DNA of 64,000 nucleotides from Terrisporobacter sp. (GCA_029851945.1 JARKUZ010000036.1:33203-97202); one strand, 5' to 3'. Positions 43,406 through 53,645 are shown, numbered from the stretch's first letter. Numbers and translations: made by a program. Notes: generated from the sequence alone by a model not told the origin.

Positions 43406-44926
43406 TTACTCTATATTTTCTCCGAAATTTTCACTTATTATTCGCGTATAACTTATAGATTTTGATATCCTATCTAATATTTCTTCTTTTTTATCTAATA
43501 CTATATCTTTTCTATCATCCCAAAGTGTATCAAATAAATTATTACACATATTTTTGAAATCATTGTCACTTATTATAAAGTAATCATTTTGTCCAGAATT
43601 AGGATGCACTTTTGTAAACTTTAAATTCTTAGATAGATACAAAGATGGATTTTCTTTTTCTCTAAAGTCATCAACAAAATCTCCATCAACTAATCGTATT
43701 TCAACATCGTTAGATTCCATTAATATTTTTTCTATATATTCAATATGCCTTTCTCTTTCTTTAAATGTAAGAGTTACTGGTATATTGAAAAAGTGTAAAC
43801 ATCCCGAAGACATATACTTTCTAAGTTCTGATTCATATATAAGTACTTTAAGATTAGATTTATAAGTAACATTATGAAGGAATACATTTATCTTTTTTAG
43901 CTCATTTATAATTTTTTTATTATCTCCAAAAACTCTTTCAGCAATCTCCATGAATAAATCTGGAGGCATAAAGAATTCATTAATAGAGCCTAAAAGACAC
44001 CTTAAATCATTGTTCATTATATATTGAATATAAGTTTGGTTTTCTATCATAGAAGTACAGTCTCTTTTATCATATAAAAGTTTTCCTTTATTTTTTAAGG
44101 TATACTTTATATTAGCATAAAAATCTTCTACTAATTTTCTATCTTTAGAGGTTGTTGTAAACATACACTCACCTTCTTCAAAGAATAGATTTGTAGATAA
44201 GAATTTATTTTTAATTGCAAATATTGCAGTATTGGAATTTATACTACAATTATATAGTTTAAAATTAAGTGAAGTAGATGTTGAAATTAAGTTTATAGCA
44301 AGGAGAGTATTAATAACATCCTCCTCTTCATAGTCATTAAGACCTATTAAAAAACTTGCTTTAACATTAACTTTTTTACTTAATTCATTTAAAAAAGCTT
44401 TTAAGTTAGATAATGTTAATTTATCTTTATGATTTAGATAAAGTAAATTTACAGAGATTAGCACTTCTAAATCTTCGTCTTTATCAGCATAAAAACCTAA
44501 TTCTTTAAAAAAAGTTTTATATATTATACCTGGATTAACTAAAGAAGTACTATTATAATATTCTTCTGAATGCGTAGTTTTAGGCATGGATTTTACCTGG
44601 GTATTGTTTACATTGACAGTATCCATATAAGTTTCTTTAAGTTTAGTTTCTATATATTCTCCGATGAATTCATTACTGCTATCAGAAGATATTTCAAAAT
44701 AATCTATTAAATTATCTAATGTATTATCATTTAAAGACTTCATAATAAAGTCTGATATATTCTTACATATTTCATTTATTCTTTTTGAGCTTGGAAGATG
44801 TTTAGAAAGAATCCACTTATTTACATAAGAAACATCATAACCTACATACTTCGCCAAACTACTTTTCTTTTGATTTGATAAGTATAGTAGATTCTCTAAT
44901 AAACTTCCAAAAGTAATAGCTTTCAA
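43406..44926 (-). CDS. Large HTH-domain protein of unknown function, 506 aa
   Basis: Residues ~1-60 form an XRE-like HTH (LLYLSNQKKSSLAKYVGYDVSYVNKWILSKHLPSSKRINEICKNIS). The remaining ~440 residues match no family I recognise; they are soluble, helical and beta mixed, with no repeats. TTG 44926 lies 6 bases after GGGGGG and is preferred to TTG 44941. Divergent from an MFS transporter with a 19-bp palindrome between, so it is probably that gene's regulator with a large sensory part. A clostridium-specific regulator family is likely. Confidence 0.75.
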   Translation of the reverse strand: MKAITFGSLLENLLYLSNQKKSSLAKYVGYDVSYVNKWILSKHLPSSKRINEICKNISDFIMKSLNDNTLDNLIDYFEISSDSSNEFIGEYIETKLKETYMDTVNVNNTQVKSMPKTTHSEEYYNSTSLVNPGIIYKTFFKELGFYADKDEDLEVLISVNLLYLNHKDKLTLSNLKAFLNELSKKVNVKASFLIGLNDYEEEDVINTLLAINLISTSTSLNFKLYNCSINSNTAIFAIKNKFLSTNLFFEEGECMFTTTSKDRKLVEDFYANIKYTLKNKGKLLYDKRDCTSMIENQTYIQYIMNNDLRCLLGSINEFFMPPDLFMEIAERVFGDNKKIINELKKINVFLHNVTYKSNLKVLIYESELRKYMSSGCLHFFNIPVTLTFKERERHIEYIEKILMESNDVEIRLVDGDFVDDFREKENPSLYLSKNLKFTKVHPNSGQNDYFIISDNDFKNMCNNLFDTLWDDRKDIVLDKKEEILDRISKSISYTRIISENFGENIE

Positions 44927-44941
44927 GTTATATCCCCCCAA

Positions 44942-45257
44942 TAATTCGTTTTATGTTAGCTTTTGAATTATATTATATCACTTACTAACATATATTATAA
45001 GAGTTCGAAAAAGATTGAAATATAATAAAATAGAAGCAATTTGAAGAAAGTTTCTTCAATGAAAAATGCAGAGGCATATAAAAAATGCCTTATATCCTTA
45101 AGTTTCGTTATTATTCGTAAAATTAAGTAGATAATACGTGTTATTATATAAGCATAGACAAGGGAAAATACGTTTTCTTAAATGAAAAGACAAAATATAC
45201 TAAATTTATAGTGAGGAAAAACTAGAAAATTTCTAGGCAATAAAATTAGGAGGATAT
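44942..45257. other. Divergent intergenic region with three inverted repeats
   Basis: About 315 bases between the HTH gene and the MFS gene hold TATGTTAG/CTAACATA (44952-44992), a 19-bp palindrome (45041-45059) and AGGCAT/ATGCCT (45072-45090). No gene or known RNA is seen. Confidence 0.6.
45041..45059. promoter_or_regulatory. 19-bp palindrome, putative operator
   Basis: TTGAAGAAA-G-TTTCTTCAA, perfect with a one-base centre, mid-way between the divergent HTH and MFS genes. Likely operator of the HTH protein (inference). Confidence 0.55.
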
Positions 45258-46556
45258 ATGGGTAATTTAAAGAGTAACAAAATAGCAAAAGGATGGATGA
45301 TAGTAATAGCATGTATGCTTATACAAGCAATACCATTTGGTGTAGCATCAAATATTCAGCCACTATTTATACATCCAGTAACAACGGATAAGGGGTTTAG
45401 TCTGAGTTCATTCTCATTAATATTTACAATAGGAACAATAGTATCAGCAGTAGCATCTCCATTTATAGGTGCACTTTACGGGAAGATAAATGCTAAATTA
45501 ATATATATAGTAGGATGTTTATTATCTGGTGGAGGATTTATGTTATTCTCTATGTGTACAGAGTTATGGCAATTCTACTTAGTAGCAGGAATAGTTAATA
45601 TAGGGACATCGGCTATATCAGCTATAGGGGTTCCACTTTTAATAAACTCATGGTTTGATGAAAGTACAAAAGGAAAGGCAATGGGAATTGCTTTTGCTGG
45701 AGGGTCTATAGGTAATATATTCCTTCAACAAATGGCTATATACTCGATAGCATCTAATGGATATTCTAAAGCTTATTTCTTATTTGGAGTATTATCTTTA
45801 GCAGTTGGTATACCAGTTGCATTATTAATGATAAGAATGCCTAAAAATAAAGATGAAATAGTAGTAGGAAATAAAAAAGCAGATAAGCTAGAAGATAAAA
45901 ATAAAGAAAAATTAGATTTAGCATATACATTAAAAGAAGTACAAAAGATAAAATATTTCTGGATGATGGCAATAGGATTCTTATTTGTAGGAATATATGT
46001 ATCTGCATACTCAGTACAATATGCTGCATATTTCCAAGGGGAGTTAAAGCTAGATCCTAGTGTTGTAGCAATGTCAGGTTCAATATTTGCAATTACATCA
46101 TTATGCGGGAATGTAGTTGGTGGTATATTATTTGATAAAATAGGTGTTATGAAGTGTTTAGTAATATCATCGGTAGCAGTGTTTGTGTCAGGAATATTCT
46201 TAACTATGTCTGGAAGATCTCCAATATTTGCATATGCATTCTCTGCTATAAAAGGTATAGCTGTTTATATGTATATGATGGGACCAGCATATCTTACAGG
46301 TTCATTCTTTGGAAGAAAAGAATATGGTAGTATATTAGGGATGATAAACTTAGTATTTGCACTTGGATTCTCGGGAGGATCAGCTATATTTGGTTTATTT
46401 ACAGATAAGTTTGGTTATAACACTGCATGGATGGGAATATTAGCTTGTGTTGCAGCAGCATACACATTACTTATAATAGCATCTAGAGGAATGAATAATC
46501 TAAATAAAGATAGAATAAAGAAATTAGAAATTGAAAGTAAAACTAAAGTAGCTTAA
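45258..46556 (+). CDS. MFS transporter, OFA (oxalate/formate antiporter)-like, 432 aa
   Basis: Twelve-helix major facilitator with OFA-family features: early GWMIVIACMLIQAIPFG, IGALYGKINAKLIYIVG, central loop of ~35 charged residues, and DKIGVMKCLVISS in the second half. OFA members exchange small carboxylates, but exact substrate is not visible. AGGAGG site. Divergent from a large HTH protein. Confidence 0.88.
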   Translation: MGNLKSNKIAKGWMIVIACMLIQAIPFGVASNIQPLFIHPVTTDKGFSLSSFSLIFTIGTIVSAVASPFIGALYGKINAKLIYIVGCLLSGGGFMLFSMCTELWQFYLVAGIVNIGTSAISAIGVPLLINSWFDESTKGKAMGIAFAGGSIGNIFLQQMAIYSIASNGYSKAYFLFGVLSLAVGIPVALLMIRMPKNKDEIVVGNKKADKLEDKNKEKLDLAYTLKEVQKIKYFWMMAIGFLFVGIYVSAYSVQYAAYFQGELKLDPSVVAMSGSIFAITSLCGNVVGGILFDKIGVMKCLVISSVAVFVSGIFLTMSGRSPIFAYAFSAIKGIAVYMYMMGPAYLTGSFFGRKEYGSILGMINLVFALGFSGGSAIFGLFTDKFGYNTAWMGILACVAAAYTLLIIASRGMNNLNKDRIKKLEIESKTKVA

Positions 46557-46590
46557 AAAAATTCGCCTTTAATTAAAGGCGAATTTTTAT
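46555..46590 (+). terminator. MFS terminator
   Basis: AAAAATTCGCCTTTAATTAAAGGCGAATTTTT is a perfect palindrome from 46556 with a T run. Confidence 0.92.
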
Positions 46591-46780
46591 TTTATTTCAT
46601 TAGAAATGACTATATTCTCAAAAAAATTTTACAAGATGGAGGAATAGAGATAAGTATATAAGGTAAATATTAAAAAATGATTATACATTATGGTGTTATG
46701 CAAAAAGAGTTTGAATTAATCTAATATATATAATAATATCTTATATAGGCATAAAAATATGAGATGATAGGTGTGAATGA

Positions 46781-47944
46781 ATGGAAGAATTAATAAAATC
46801 AATTGATGAAATAACTAAAGATGAAGTTATTAAAGTAGTTATAAGTAATAAGAAAAATAAAGATATAGAATACAATAAAATAAATATACTTTTAAAAGAA
46901 AAAAACAATAAAGAATATTATCAAATAGAAAAGTATACAGATAAACAAGTATTTCATGAAAATATAGAAAAAGATGAACTAAATACTAAATTATTAGAGT
47001 ATATAGGTGATAACTATAAACAATTAGCAGCATGGACTATGTCTAAAACTTTTGATCTAAAAGTATCTAAAAAAGGTAAAATATTTTTAGGAAAAAAGAA
47101 TAGCGATAATTCAAATATGGTAAATAAGAGTCATAATAAAGAAAAAAACTATATATTAAAAGAAGGAATGATAATACAACCACTTATAGACTTAGGAGTA
47201 TTTACTAAGGATGGTAAGGTTGTTAAATCAAAATATGATAAATATAAGCAAATAAATAGATTTATAGAAATTATTGATGATGAGATTAAGAAAAATAACT
47301 ATAAAGAACTTACTATATTAGATTTTGGATGTGGAAAATCTTACTTAACGTTTGTTTTATATTACTATTTTGTAGAGATAAAAAAAATAGATGTAAATAT
47401 GATAGGTCTGGATTTAAAAGCAGATGTTATTAAAAAGTGTAATGAAATAGCTAAAAAGTATAACTATGATAATTTAAGATTTGAACTAGGAGATATAAAT
47501 GGATACAGATTTACAGATAAGGTAGATATGGTAATAACACTTCATGCATGTGATACAGCTACTGATTATGCTTTATATAATGCTATAAAGTGGAATACAA
47601 AGATGATATTCTCAGTTCCTTGTTGCCAACATGAATTTAATAGTCAAATGAAGTCAGATGAATTTTCATTACTTACAAAGTATGGAATAATCAAAGAAAG
47701 AATGGCTGCACTTATGACAGATGCTGTAAGAGCAAATCTACTTGAAAGTATAGGATATAAGACTCAATTATTAGAATTTATAGATATAGCCCACTCGCCT
47801 AAGAATATATTAATAAGAGCGGCTAAGGGAAAAGTGTCTCAAGAGAAAAGAGAAAAAGCGTTAAATGAAGTAAATAATTTAATAAGTGAATTTAACTTTA
47901 AGCCGACATTATACAAGCTTCTAAAAGATGATAAGTTAATATAA
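46781..47944 (+). CDS. Class I SAM-dependent methyltransferase, 387 aa
   Basis: N-terminal ~150 residues of unknown fold, then a Rossmann methyltransferase: TILDFGCGKSYLTFVLYYY (SAM motif I), MIGLDLKADVIKKC, and the unusual THACDTATDYAL and SVPCCQHEFNSQM motifs that mark the Methyltransf_32 (METTL25-like) group. These are thought to modify RNA or protein, target unknown here. ATG follows TAGGTGTGAATGA. Stands alone. Confidence 0.85.
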   Translation: MEELIKSIDEITKDEVIKVVISNKKNKDIEYNKINILLKEKNNKEYYQIEKYTDKQVFHENIEKDELNTKLLEYIGDNYKQLAAWTMSKTFDLKVSKKGKIFLGKKNSDNSNMVNKSHNKEKNYILKEGMIIQPLIDLGVFTKDGKVVKSKYDKYKQINRFIEIIDDEIKKNNYKELTILDFGCGKSYLTFVLYYYFVEIKKIDVNMIGLDLKADVIKKCNEIAKKYNYDNLRFELGDINGYRFTDKVDMVITLHACDTATDYALYNAIKWNTKMIFSVPCCQHEFNSQMKSDEFSLLTKYGIIKERMAALMTDAVRANLLESIGYKTQLLEFIDIAHSPKNILIRAAKGKVSQEKREKALNEVNNLISEFNFKPTLYKLLKDDKLI

Positions 47945-48055
47945 GAAACCTTTATAATTATAAGGGTTGTTTATATGTGTGATAAAGTCACAGAAATATA
48001 TAGTAAAGTATGGTAACATATACTCATAAACATAAAGTACTTAAGGAGTGATAGT

Positions 48056-48424
48056 ATGATAAGACCATCAGAATACCATAGTCAAGGGTATACTTGTGCA
48101 GAAGCATTAATAAAAGCATATAATGAAGAACATGATACAGACATACCTGTTGCATTAGGTAGTGGTATGGGAGTTGGTATGACAGTGGGAAGTGTATGTG
48201 GTGCTGTAAATGCAGGAGTGCTAGTTATAGGATTTATAAAAGGAAGGGAAAATAATACAGAAGCTAATATAGCTAGAAAATATTCAAATAAGTTAATGAA
48301 AAAAGTTAGAGAAAAATATAACTCAGAAATATGTGTAGACTTAAAGAAAAATAAAGTTAGATGTGATGAAATAATAAATTTTACTTATGATGCTATAAAT
48401 GAGTTACTTGCAGAGGAAATGTAA
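48056..48424 (+). CDS. C_GCAxxG_C_C family protein, 122 aa
   Basis: Short redox-type family named for its cysteine pattern. Visible here: YTCAEAL, GSVCGAVNAGVL, ICVDLKK and VRCDEI, four spaced Cys, plus a glycine-rich helix (ALGSGMGVGMTVGSV). Function in the family is not established; it is often near redox genes. A thioredoxin gene follows 170 bases later. TTAAGGAG site. Confidence 0.88.
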   Translation: MIRPSEYHSQGYTCAEALIKAYNEEHDTDIPVALGSGMGVGMTVGSVCGAVNAGVLVIGFIKGRENNTEANIARKYSNKLMKKVREKYNSEICVDLKKNKVRCDEIINFTYDAINELLAEEM

Positions 48425-48598
48425 AAATAAAAATTATTAACTATTAAATATAAATAAATTTTATCTAGATATAAAATTTTGAAAAATTGATTTAATAGTT
48501 ATTAAGGGCAATAAATATACTATAAAATTAATATACTTTATATTATAGATAACACATATTAATTTAAAAATATTAAACAGGAAATTTTGGAGGGAAAA

Positions 48599-48910
48599 AT
48601 GGCACAAATACTTGATAGTACTAACTTTGAACAAGAAATAAATGATGGGGTTGTAGTAGTTGATTTCTTTGCTACTTGGTGTGGACCTTGTAAAATGCTA
48701 GCTCCTATATTTGAACAACTTAGCGTTGAAATGAAAGATGACGCTAAATTTGTTAAAGTAGACATAGATAAGAGTCTTGAAATAGCTAGAAAATATATGA
48801 TATCTAGTGTTCCTACAATGATGATTTTTAAAGGTGGAAAGCCTGTAGATACTATGGTTGGATTTATGCCAAAGGAAGCTATAAAAAATAAAGTAGAAGC
48901 TCATATATAA
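48599..48910 (+). CDS. trxA: Thioredoxin, 103 aa
   Basis: Classical thioredoxin with ATWCGPCKM active site (Cys about 30 and 33), cis-Pro in SSVPTMMIFKGG, full length. GGAGGG before ATG 48599; the longer frame from 48587 starts inside the ribosome site. No thioredoxin reductase is nearby. Confidence 0.95.
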   Translation: MAQILDSTNFEQEINDGVVVVDFFATWCGPCKMLAPIFEQLSVEMKDDAKFVKVDIDKSLEIARKYMISSVPTMMIFKGGKPVDTMVGFMPKEAIKNKVEAHI

Positions 48911-49094
48911 TAAAAATAAAAATAGCATATAAATCTTGATAAACAATCAAAAAATATAAAATTTTTAATGACAACAAAAGGTTTAATTAAATAAAATAAA
49001 TATGTAAATAATATTATAATAATGATGTAAATAGAAAAGATATTTTTATATAACACTTATAAATAATTAATTACAAAATATATAAAAATAAAAT

Positions 49095-49123
49095 TTTACA
49101 TAAAAAAGAAATTATAATATGGT
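49095..49123 (+). promoter_or_regulatory. Promoter of small RNA candidate
   Basis: TTTACA (49095-49100), 17 bases, TATGGT (49118-49123). Confidence 0.5.
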
Positions 49124-49129
49124 AAAAAA

Positions 49130-49338
49130 TGTAGAAATATATTATATTATTAATAGTCACCGACAGGAACGGACATAGAAGGACACAACCACAATTTATA
49201 TCATAAGAATAGATAAGTTTACTCAGATTATTTTCAGACGATAGATGATATAAGAGTAAATCTAATGACATGGAAAATACTATCCCCCCTGAATAGTATT
49301 TAAAAAAGCTCAAGACTGCACATGCAGTCTATTTTTTT
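49130..49338 (+). ncRNA. Small RNA candidate with C-rich hairpin loop, ~210 nt
   Basis: No credible frame crosses this region on either strand. Between a promoter and a terminator are: a stretch with three GGA motifs (49159-49184), a hairpin closed by GTTTACTC/GAGTAAAT (49217-49261), and AATACTAT/ATAGTATT (49277-49300) displaying a loop of six C. Exposed C runs in Gram-positive small RNAs pair with ribosome sites, and grouped GGA can bind CsrA; neither is shown here. No Rfam family recognised. The rest of the 48911-49531 gap holds only the two terminators. Confidence 0.5.
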
Positions 49339-49339
49339 T
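49312..49339 (+). terminator. Terminator of small RNA candidate
   Basis: AGACTGCA pairs with TGCAGTCT over a two-base loop, then ATTTTTTTT. Confidence 0.88.
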
Positions 49340-49399
49340 AAAACTAGTCTGTATATTAAGAGAAATTTTTATGTTAAATCTAAAGTAATTTAATATAGA

Positions 49400-49438
49400 A
49401 AAAATGGTATTGCTTTAATTAAAACAATACCATTTTTA
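49400..49438. terminator. Bidirectional terminator
   Basis: AAAAATGGTATTG pairs with CAATACCATTTTT around a TTTAATTAAA centre; serves the minus-strand gene at 49532. Confidence 0.88.
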
Positions 49439-49531
49439 ATCTATTGATATTTACATATACACTATTATATATGTAGTGAATGTATTTGGCATAATTATTA
49501 ACTAAAATATAAAGAGTTTTTATAAGATTTC

Positions 49532-50257
49532 TTAAATCTTGTAATTAAATGAACTAATAAGGTTATCTAATTTGAATTTAGGATATATAGGCTTTGAATT
49601 GCACATAGAGCGTAATATTAAGTAATGATTATATTCACTACTCTCAGGTTTAAAATATTTATTTATAGATATTTCTAACAGATCTTCTTTATCACTAAAA
49701 TTCATATACTTTAAATAAGAGTCCTTTAAATCAGGGTAATCTAAAGTAAGGGAATAAAACTTTCTTTCTACTATTTTTAGATCTTCTATAAGTTTATGTG
49801 TTCGATTATCTATTTCTTGATTTAAAAAATCACAATCTCTAGAACTATTAGTTAAATCTGACATAATTTCATATTGGATATGCTTGATTTTTTTATTTAA
49901 CATAAGAGATAAGCAGAATAGTTCACCTAGTTCTTTTTCTTTTTCAAATTCTCCTTTTAATAAAAGCCTTATAGAGGGCAAATCTTTTTTTGAAAATATT
50001 TTAAGCTGTCTCCCCTTACCAAATACTATTTTTAGTGGAAAACTTAAGTTATCAGAGCTTATAGACTGAGTTAAAATTCCATCTTCTACAATATAAAATT
50101 CTTCCCCTTGGTAAATAGCAAAGTTTTTACTGTAATTGTAATAAAGTGTTTTTGTTGGGACTAAATCTCCAAACTCAAACTCTTTTAAATTTATGTTAGA
50201 TCTTATGACTTTTCCATCGTCATTTACAGTAGGATAATAAAAACAATCAAATCTCAT
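49532..50257 (-). CDS. Hypothetical protein, 241 aa
   Basis: Not recognised. Soluble, N-terminal half beta-like (RFDCFYYPTVNDDGKVI... FAIYQGEEFYIVEDG), C-terminal half helical. AGGGGG before ATG 50257 sets the start; the 34 residues of extra frame upstream lack a site. Divergent from the large sensor kinase gene, with which it shares a ~210-base promoter region, so it may be a functional partner (weak inference). Confidence 0.65.
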   Translation of the reverse strand: MRFDCFYYPTVNDDGKVIRSNINLKEFEFGDLVPTKTLYYNYSKNFAIYQGEEFYIVEDGILTQSISSDNLSFPLKIVFGKGRQLKIFSKKDLPSIRLLLKGEFEKEKELGELFCLSLMLNKKIKHIQYEIMSDLTNSSRDCDFLNQEIDNRTHKLIEDLKIVERKFYSLTLDYPDLKDSYLKYMNFSDKEDLLEISINKYFKPESSEYNHYLILRSMCNSKPIYPKFKLDNLISSFNYKI

Positions 50258-50468
50258 AAAAATTATTCCCCCTAATACATAAATTTTATATCTACAATAA
50301 TTATAGTCCTTATAGGATGTTTTGTAATTAAGTAATGTAAAATATTTAAATAAATACAACTGTATAGTAAATATAATAAGACAAGTAATACTATCTACTT
50401 ATGTAGAAATATGTAAGATTATGTAATATAATGAAAGAGTTAAAAAATACAGATAAAGAGAGGTCAAT

Positions 50469-53400
50469 ATGACATATATAAAGAAGCTAAATATTTTTAA
50501 AGTGTTAATAGTATTAATAATGATATTATCTATAAATACTATTAAAATATTTGCTCAAACAAGTCTGAAATTTAGGAACATCACGATTGAGCAGGGATTG
50601 TCACAAGGTACTATAGAAGATTTGTATCAAGATAGTAAGGGATACATATGGATAGGAACTCAAGATGGTTTAAATAGGTATAATGGATATGAATTTAAAC
50701 AATATAGACATAATGAAAAATCTAAAAACTCAATAGTAAGTAATAATATTATAAAAATAAAAGAAGATAAGGATAATAATATATGGGTAGGGACTATAGA
50801 TGGAGTAAGTAAGATTTCTAAAGATGGGAAGATAAAAAACTACAAACAAGGTAGTAAAAATGGAAATATTTCTGATGATAATGTTTGTGATATACTAGTA
50901 ACTTCTGATGGAAAAGTTTTAGTTGGTACTATAAATGGACTAAATATATATAATGAGAACAAGGATAGATTTGAAAGAATATTATCGAAAGAATCTGATT
51001 TAACAGATCAATTTATTTATTGCTTAGATGAAGATAAGAATAAAAATATATGGATAGGTACTAGTGATGGATTAAATAAAATAAATACAAAAAATAAAAA
51101 TGTAGATAAGATATATTTGACAAAGGATAAGAAACCTAATGAAAAAGATACTATATATGGACTGTATATGGATAAAGAAGGATATGTATGGATAGGAACT
51201 ATGAAAAATGGTTTATTTAAAATAGATATAAATACAAACAAGATAAAATTGCATAAAGTAAGTAAGCAAAATAAAGAATTAGACTTTGTAAAAAATATAT
51301 TAAAGGATACTGAAGGAAATATATGGGTATGCACTGACGATGGATTATTAGAGCTCTCTGAAGATGGAAATAAGGAAGAATTGTACAAAAATAGACCATA
51401 TGATAGCCATAGTTTAATTAGCAATAGTACAAGGTGTATTATGCAAGATAAAAATGGCTTAATTTGGGTAGGAACATACACAGGTATAAGTATATTTGAC
51501 CCTAAAAATAGAGTGACTCAGTATCAAAATGATCCTTATGATAAAAACTCTTTGAGTAGTAGTGTAATTCATGGAATATATGAAGACAAAGACGGACTAA
51601 TTTGGGTAGGGACAAGATCTGATGGCATAAATATAATTAATAGAAAAAAAGATACAATAAGGCAAATAGAAAAAGGTATATTAACTGATGACAGAATTAG
51701 ATATATAACGGGCAAAAATGATGATATATGGATCGGAACAAATAGTGGATTAAACAGGATAAATAAAAAAACAAAGAAAATAAAGTATTATACTTTAGAT
51801 AATGGATTATTAGATAATTATATAAGAACTATTTATATAGATGGAGAATATGTATTTGTAGCTACAAGGGGTGGAGTTAATATAATTAATTCTAAAACCA
51901 ATGAAATAAGTAATATAAATGATTTGCTAGTAAAATATAAAATTCCTAAAGATTATATATCTTGTATTTATAAAGATAAGGAAGGTATTTATTGGTTAGG
52001 CACATCTACTGAAGGCGGTCTAATAAGCATAAATCCTAAAACTAAAAAAGTAAAAATATACAAAAAGAAAGATGGATTAAGTACTAATGAAATAAGAAAT
52101 GTAGTTGAAGATAATAATAGGAATTTATGGATAGCCACTAACTATGGTTTAAATAAATTAGACAAAGAAACTGGCAAAATAATATATTTTACAGAACAAG
52201 AAGGCTTGCCTAATAATACAGTATATGGTGTAGTTCTTGATGATAAAAATAACCCTTGGATGAGTACAAATAATGGAATTTCAAAATTCGATGTAAAGAA
52301 TAATAAATTTATAAATTTAAATGTTACAGATGGACTTCAAGGTAATGAATTTAACGGTAATGCTTGCTTTAAAAACTCTAAAGGAGAGATATTATTTGGA
52401 GGAATTAATGGATTAAATATAATTAATCCCAATAATTTAGTAACATCAAAAGATATATCTAGAGTAATGATTGATGATATATCTGTTAATGGAGTTGTGT
52501 TTGAAGAAGGAAAAAATTTAGACTTTAAAAGTGATGAAAATACTATAGAGATAAAATTCTTCTTACCAGATTATAAAAATACTCAAAAAATACAGTATGT
52601 ATATAAATTAGAAGGAAGTAATGATAGTTGGCACACTATAAAGGATAATAAAGTAACATATACAAATTTAAGGCCAGGAAGCTATAAGTTTATGGTAAAA
52701 GCTATAAATAATAATGGTGTAATGAGTGAAAAAACTAATATAAACTTTAAGATAAATCCACCGTGGTGGAGAAGTAAAGAAGCACTAGTTATTTATGCAC
52801 TTATTATAATAGCTATTATTGTTCACAATCAAAGAAAAATGAAGAGGCTTGATAAATTAGTAGGAGAAAGAACCGAAGAATTACGAGAAGAGATGGAAAA
52901 GAATAAAGTTCTTTTTGACAAGGTTATTGAGCTTGAAAAAAACAAAAATAATTATTTTATAAACTTATCTCATGAATTAAGAACGCCATTAAATCTTATA
53001 CGTAGCACAGAGCAGTTGATAACAGGACTTAATAATCGTGGAAAGCAAATATCAAGTGAAAAAATAGAATATTATATGAGTATCTTAAGGAAAAATTCAA
53101 ATCGATTATTAAGGCTTATTAATAATATTATTGATACATCAAAAATAGAAAATGGGAACTATATACTTAATGTAAACGAGCACGATATAGTCTATTTAGT
53201 AGAGGAAAGTGCACTAAGCTTGAGCAATTTAGCTCATGATAAGGGAATTGAATTAATAGTAGATCCTTATATAGAAGAAAAAACAATATTATGTGATTCA
53301 TACGATATTGATAGATGTATAGTAAACTTAGTAAACAATGCTATAAAGTTTACAAGTGAGGGAGGAAAGGTAGAGGTTATAATTAAGGAAGTTGGAACAA

Positions 53401-53645
53401 ACGTGCAGATAGAAATATCTGATACAGGAGTAGGGATAGAAGAAAAATATCATCATTCTATATTTAATAGATTTAATCAAGTGGTAGATGAATATGGTGA
53501 ATCAAAACAAGGTAGTGGATTAGGTCTTACTATAACAAAACATATTATAAATCTACATAAAGGTGATATATATGTAGAAAGTGAATTAGGAAAAGGAACC
53601 AAATTTACAATAATATTACCAGAAAATATGTACAAAAATAACTAG
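50469..53645 (+). CDS. Propeller-sensor histidine kinase (Reg_prop/Y_Y_Y), 1058 aa
   Basis: Signal peptide (to about residue 30), then ~14 two-component-regulator propeller repeats with WIGT.DGLN-type motifs (to ~690), a Y_Y_Y domain (~700-765), one membrane helix (~773-790), coiled coil, HisKA with H835 in NLSHELRTPLN, and HATPase with NLVNNAIKF, DTGVGI and GSGLGL. No receiver domain, unlike Bacteroides hybrids. Senses an extracellular ligand through the propeller. No response regulator is adjacent, so it is an orphan. AGAGAGG site. Confidence 0.92.
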   Translation: MTYIKKLNIFKVLIVLIMILSINTIKIFAQTSLKFRNITIEQGLSQGTIEDLYQDSKGYIWIGTQDGLNRYNGYEFKQYRHNEKSKNSIVSNNIIKIKEDKDNNIWVGTIDGVSKISKDGKIKNYKQGSKNGNISDDNVCDILVTSDGKVLVGTINGLNIYNENKDRFERILSKESDLTDQFIYCLDEDKNKNIWIGTSDGLNKINTKNKNVDKIYLTKDKKPNEKDTIYGLYMDKEGYVWIGTMKNGLFKIDINTNKIKLHKVSKQNKELDFVKNILKDTEGNIWVCTDDGLLELSEDGNKEELYKNRPYDSHSLISNSTRCIMQDKNGLIWVGTYTGISIFDPKNRVTQYQNDPYDKNSLSSSVIHGIYEDKDGLIWVGTRSDGINIINRKKDTIRQIEKGILTDDRIRYITGKNDDIWIGTNSGLNRINKKTKKIKYYTLDNGLLDNYIRTIYIDGEYVFVATRGGVNIINSKTNEISNINDLLVKYKIPKDYISCIYKDKEGIYWLGTSTEGGLISINPKTKKVKIYKKKDGLSTNEIRNVVEDNNRNLWIATNYGLNKLDKETGKIIYFTEQEGLPNNTVYGVVLDDKNNPWMSTNNGISKFDVKNNKFINLNVTDGLQGNEFNGNACFKNSKGEILFGGINGLNIINPNNLVTSKDISRVMIDDISVNGVVFEEGKNLDFKSDENTIEIKFFLPDYKNTQKIQYVYKLEGSNDSWHTIKDNKVTYTNLRPGSYKFMVKAINNNGVMSEKTNINFKINPPWWRSKEALVIYALIIIAIIVHNQRKMKRLDKLVGERTEELREEMEKNKVLFDKVIELEKNKNNYFINLSHELRTPLNLIRSTEQLITGLNNRGKQISSEKIEYYMSILRKNSNRLLRLINNIIDTSKIENGNYILNVNEHDIVYLVEESALSLSNLAHDKGIELIVDPYIEEKTILCDSYDIDRCIVNLVNNAIKFTSEGGKVEVIIKEVGTNVQIEISDTGVGIEEKYHHSIFNRFNQVVDEYGESKQGSGLGLTITKHIINLHKGDIYVESELGKGTKFTIILPENMYKNN

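Noticed and set aside
51017..51481. 154-codon minus-strand frame within the kinase gene
   Set aside because: Shadow of the repetitive propeller repeats, hydrophobic-biased and without a start signal.
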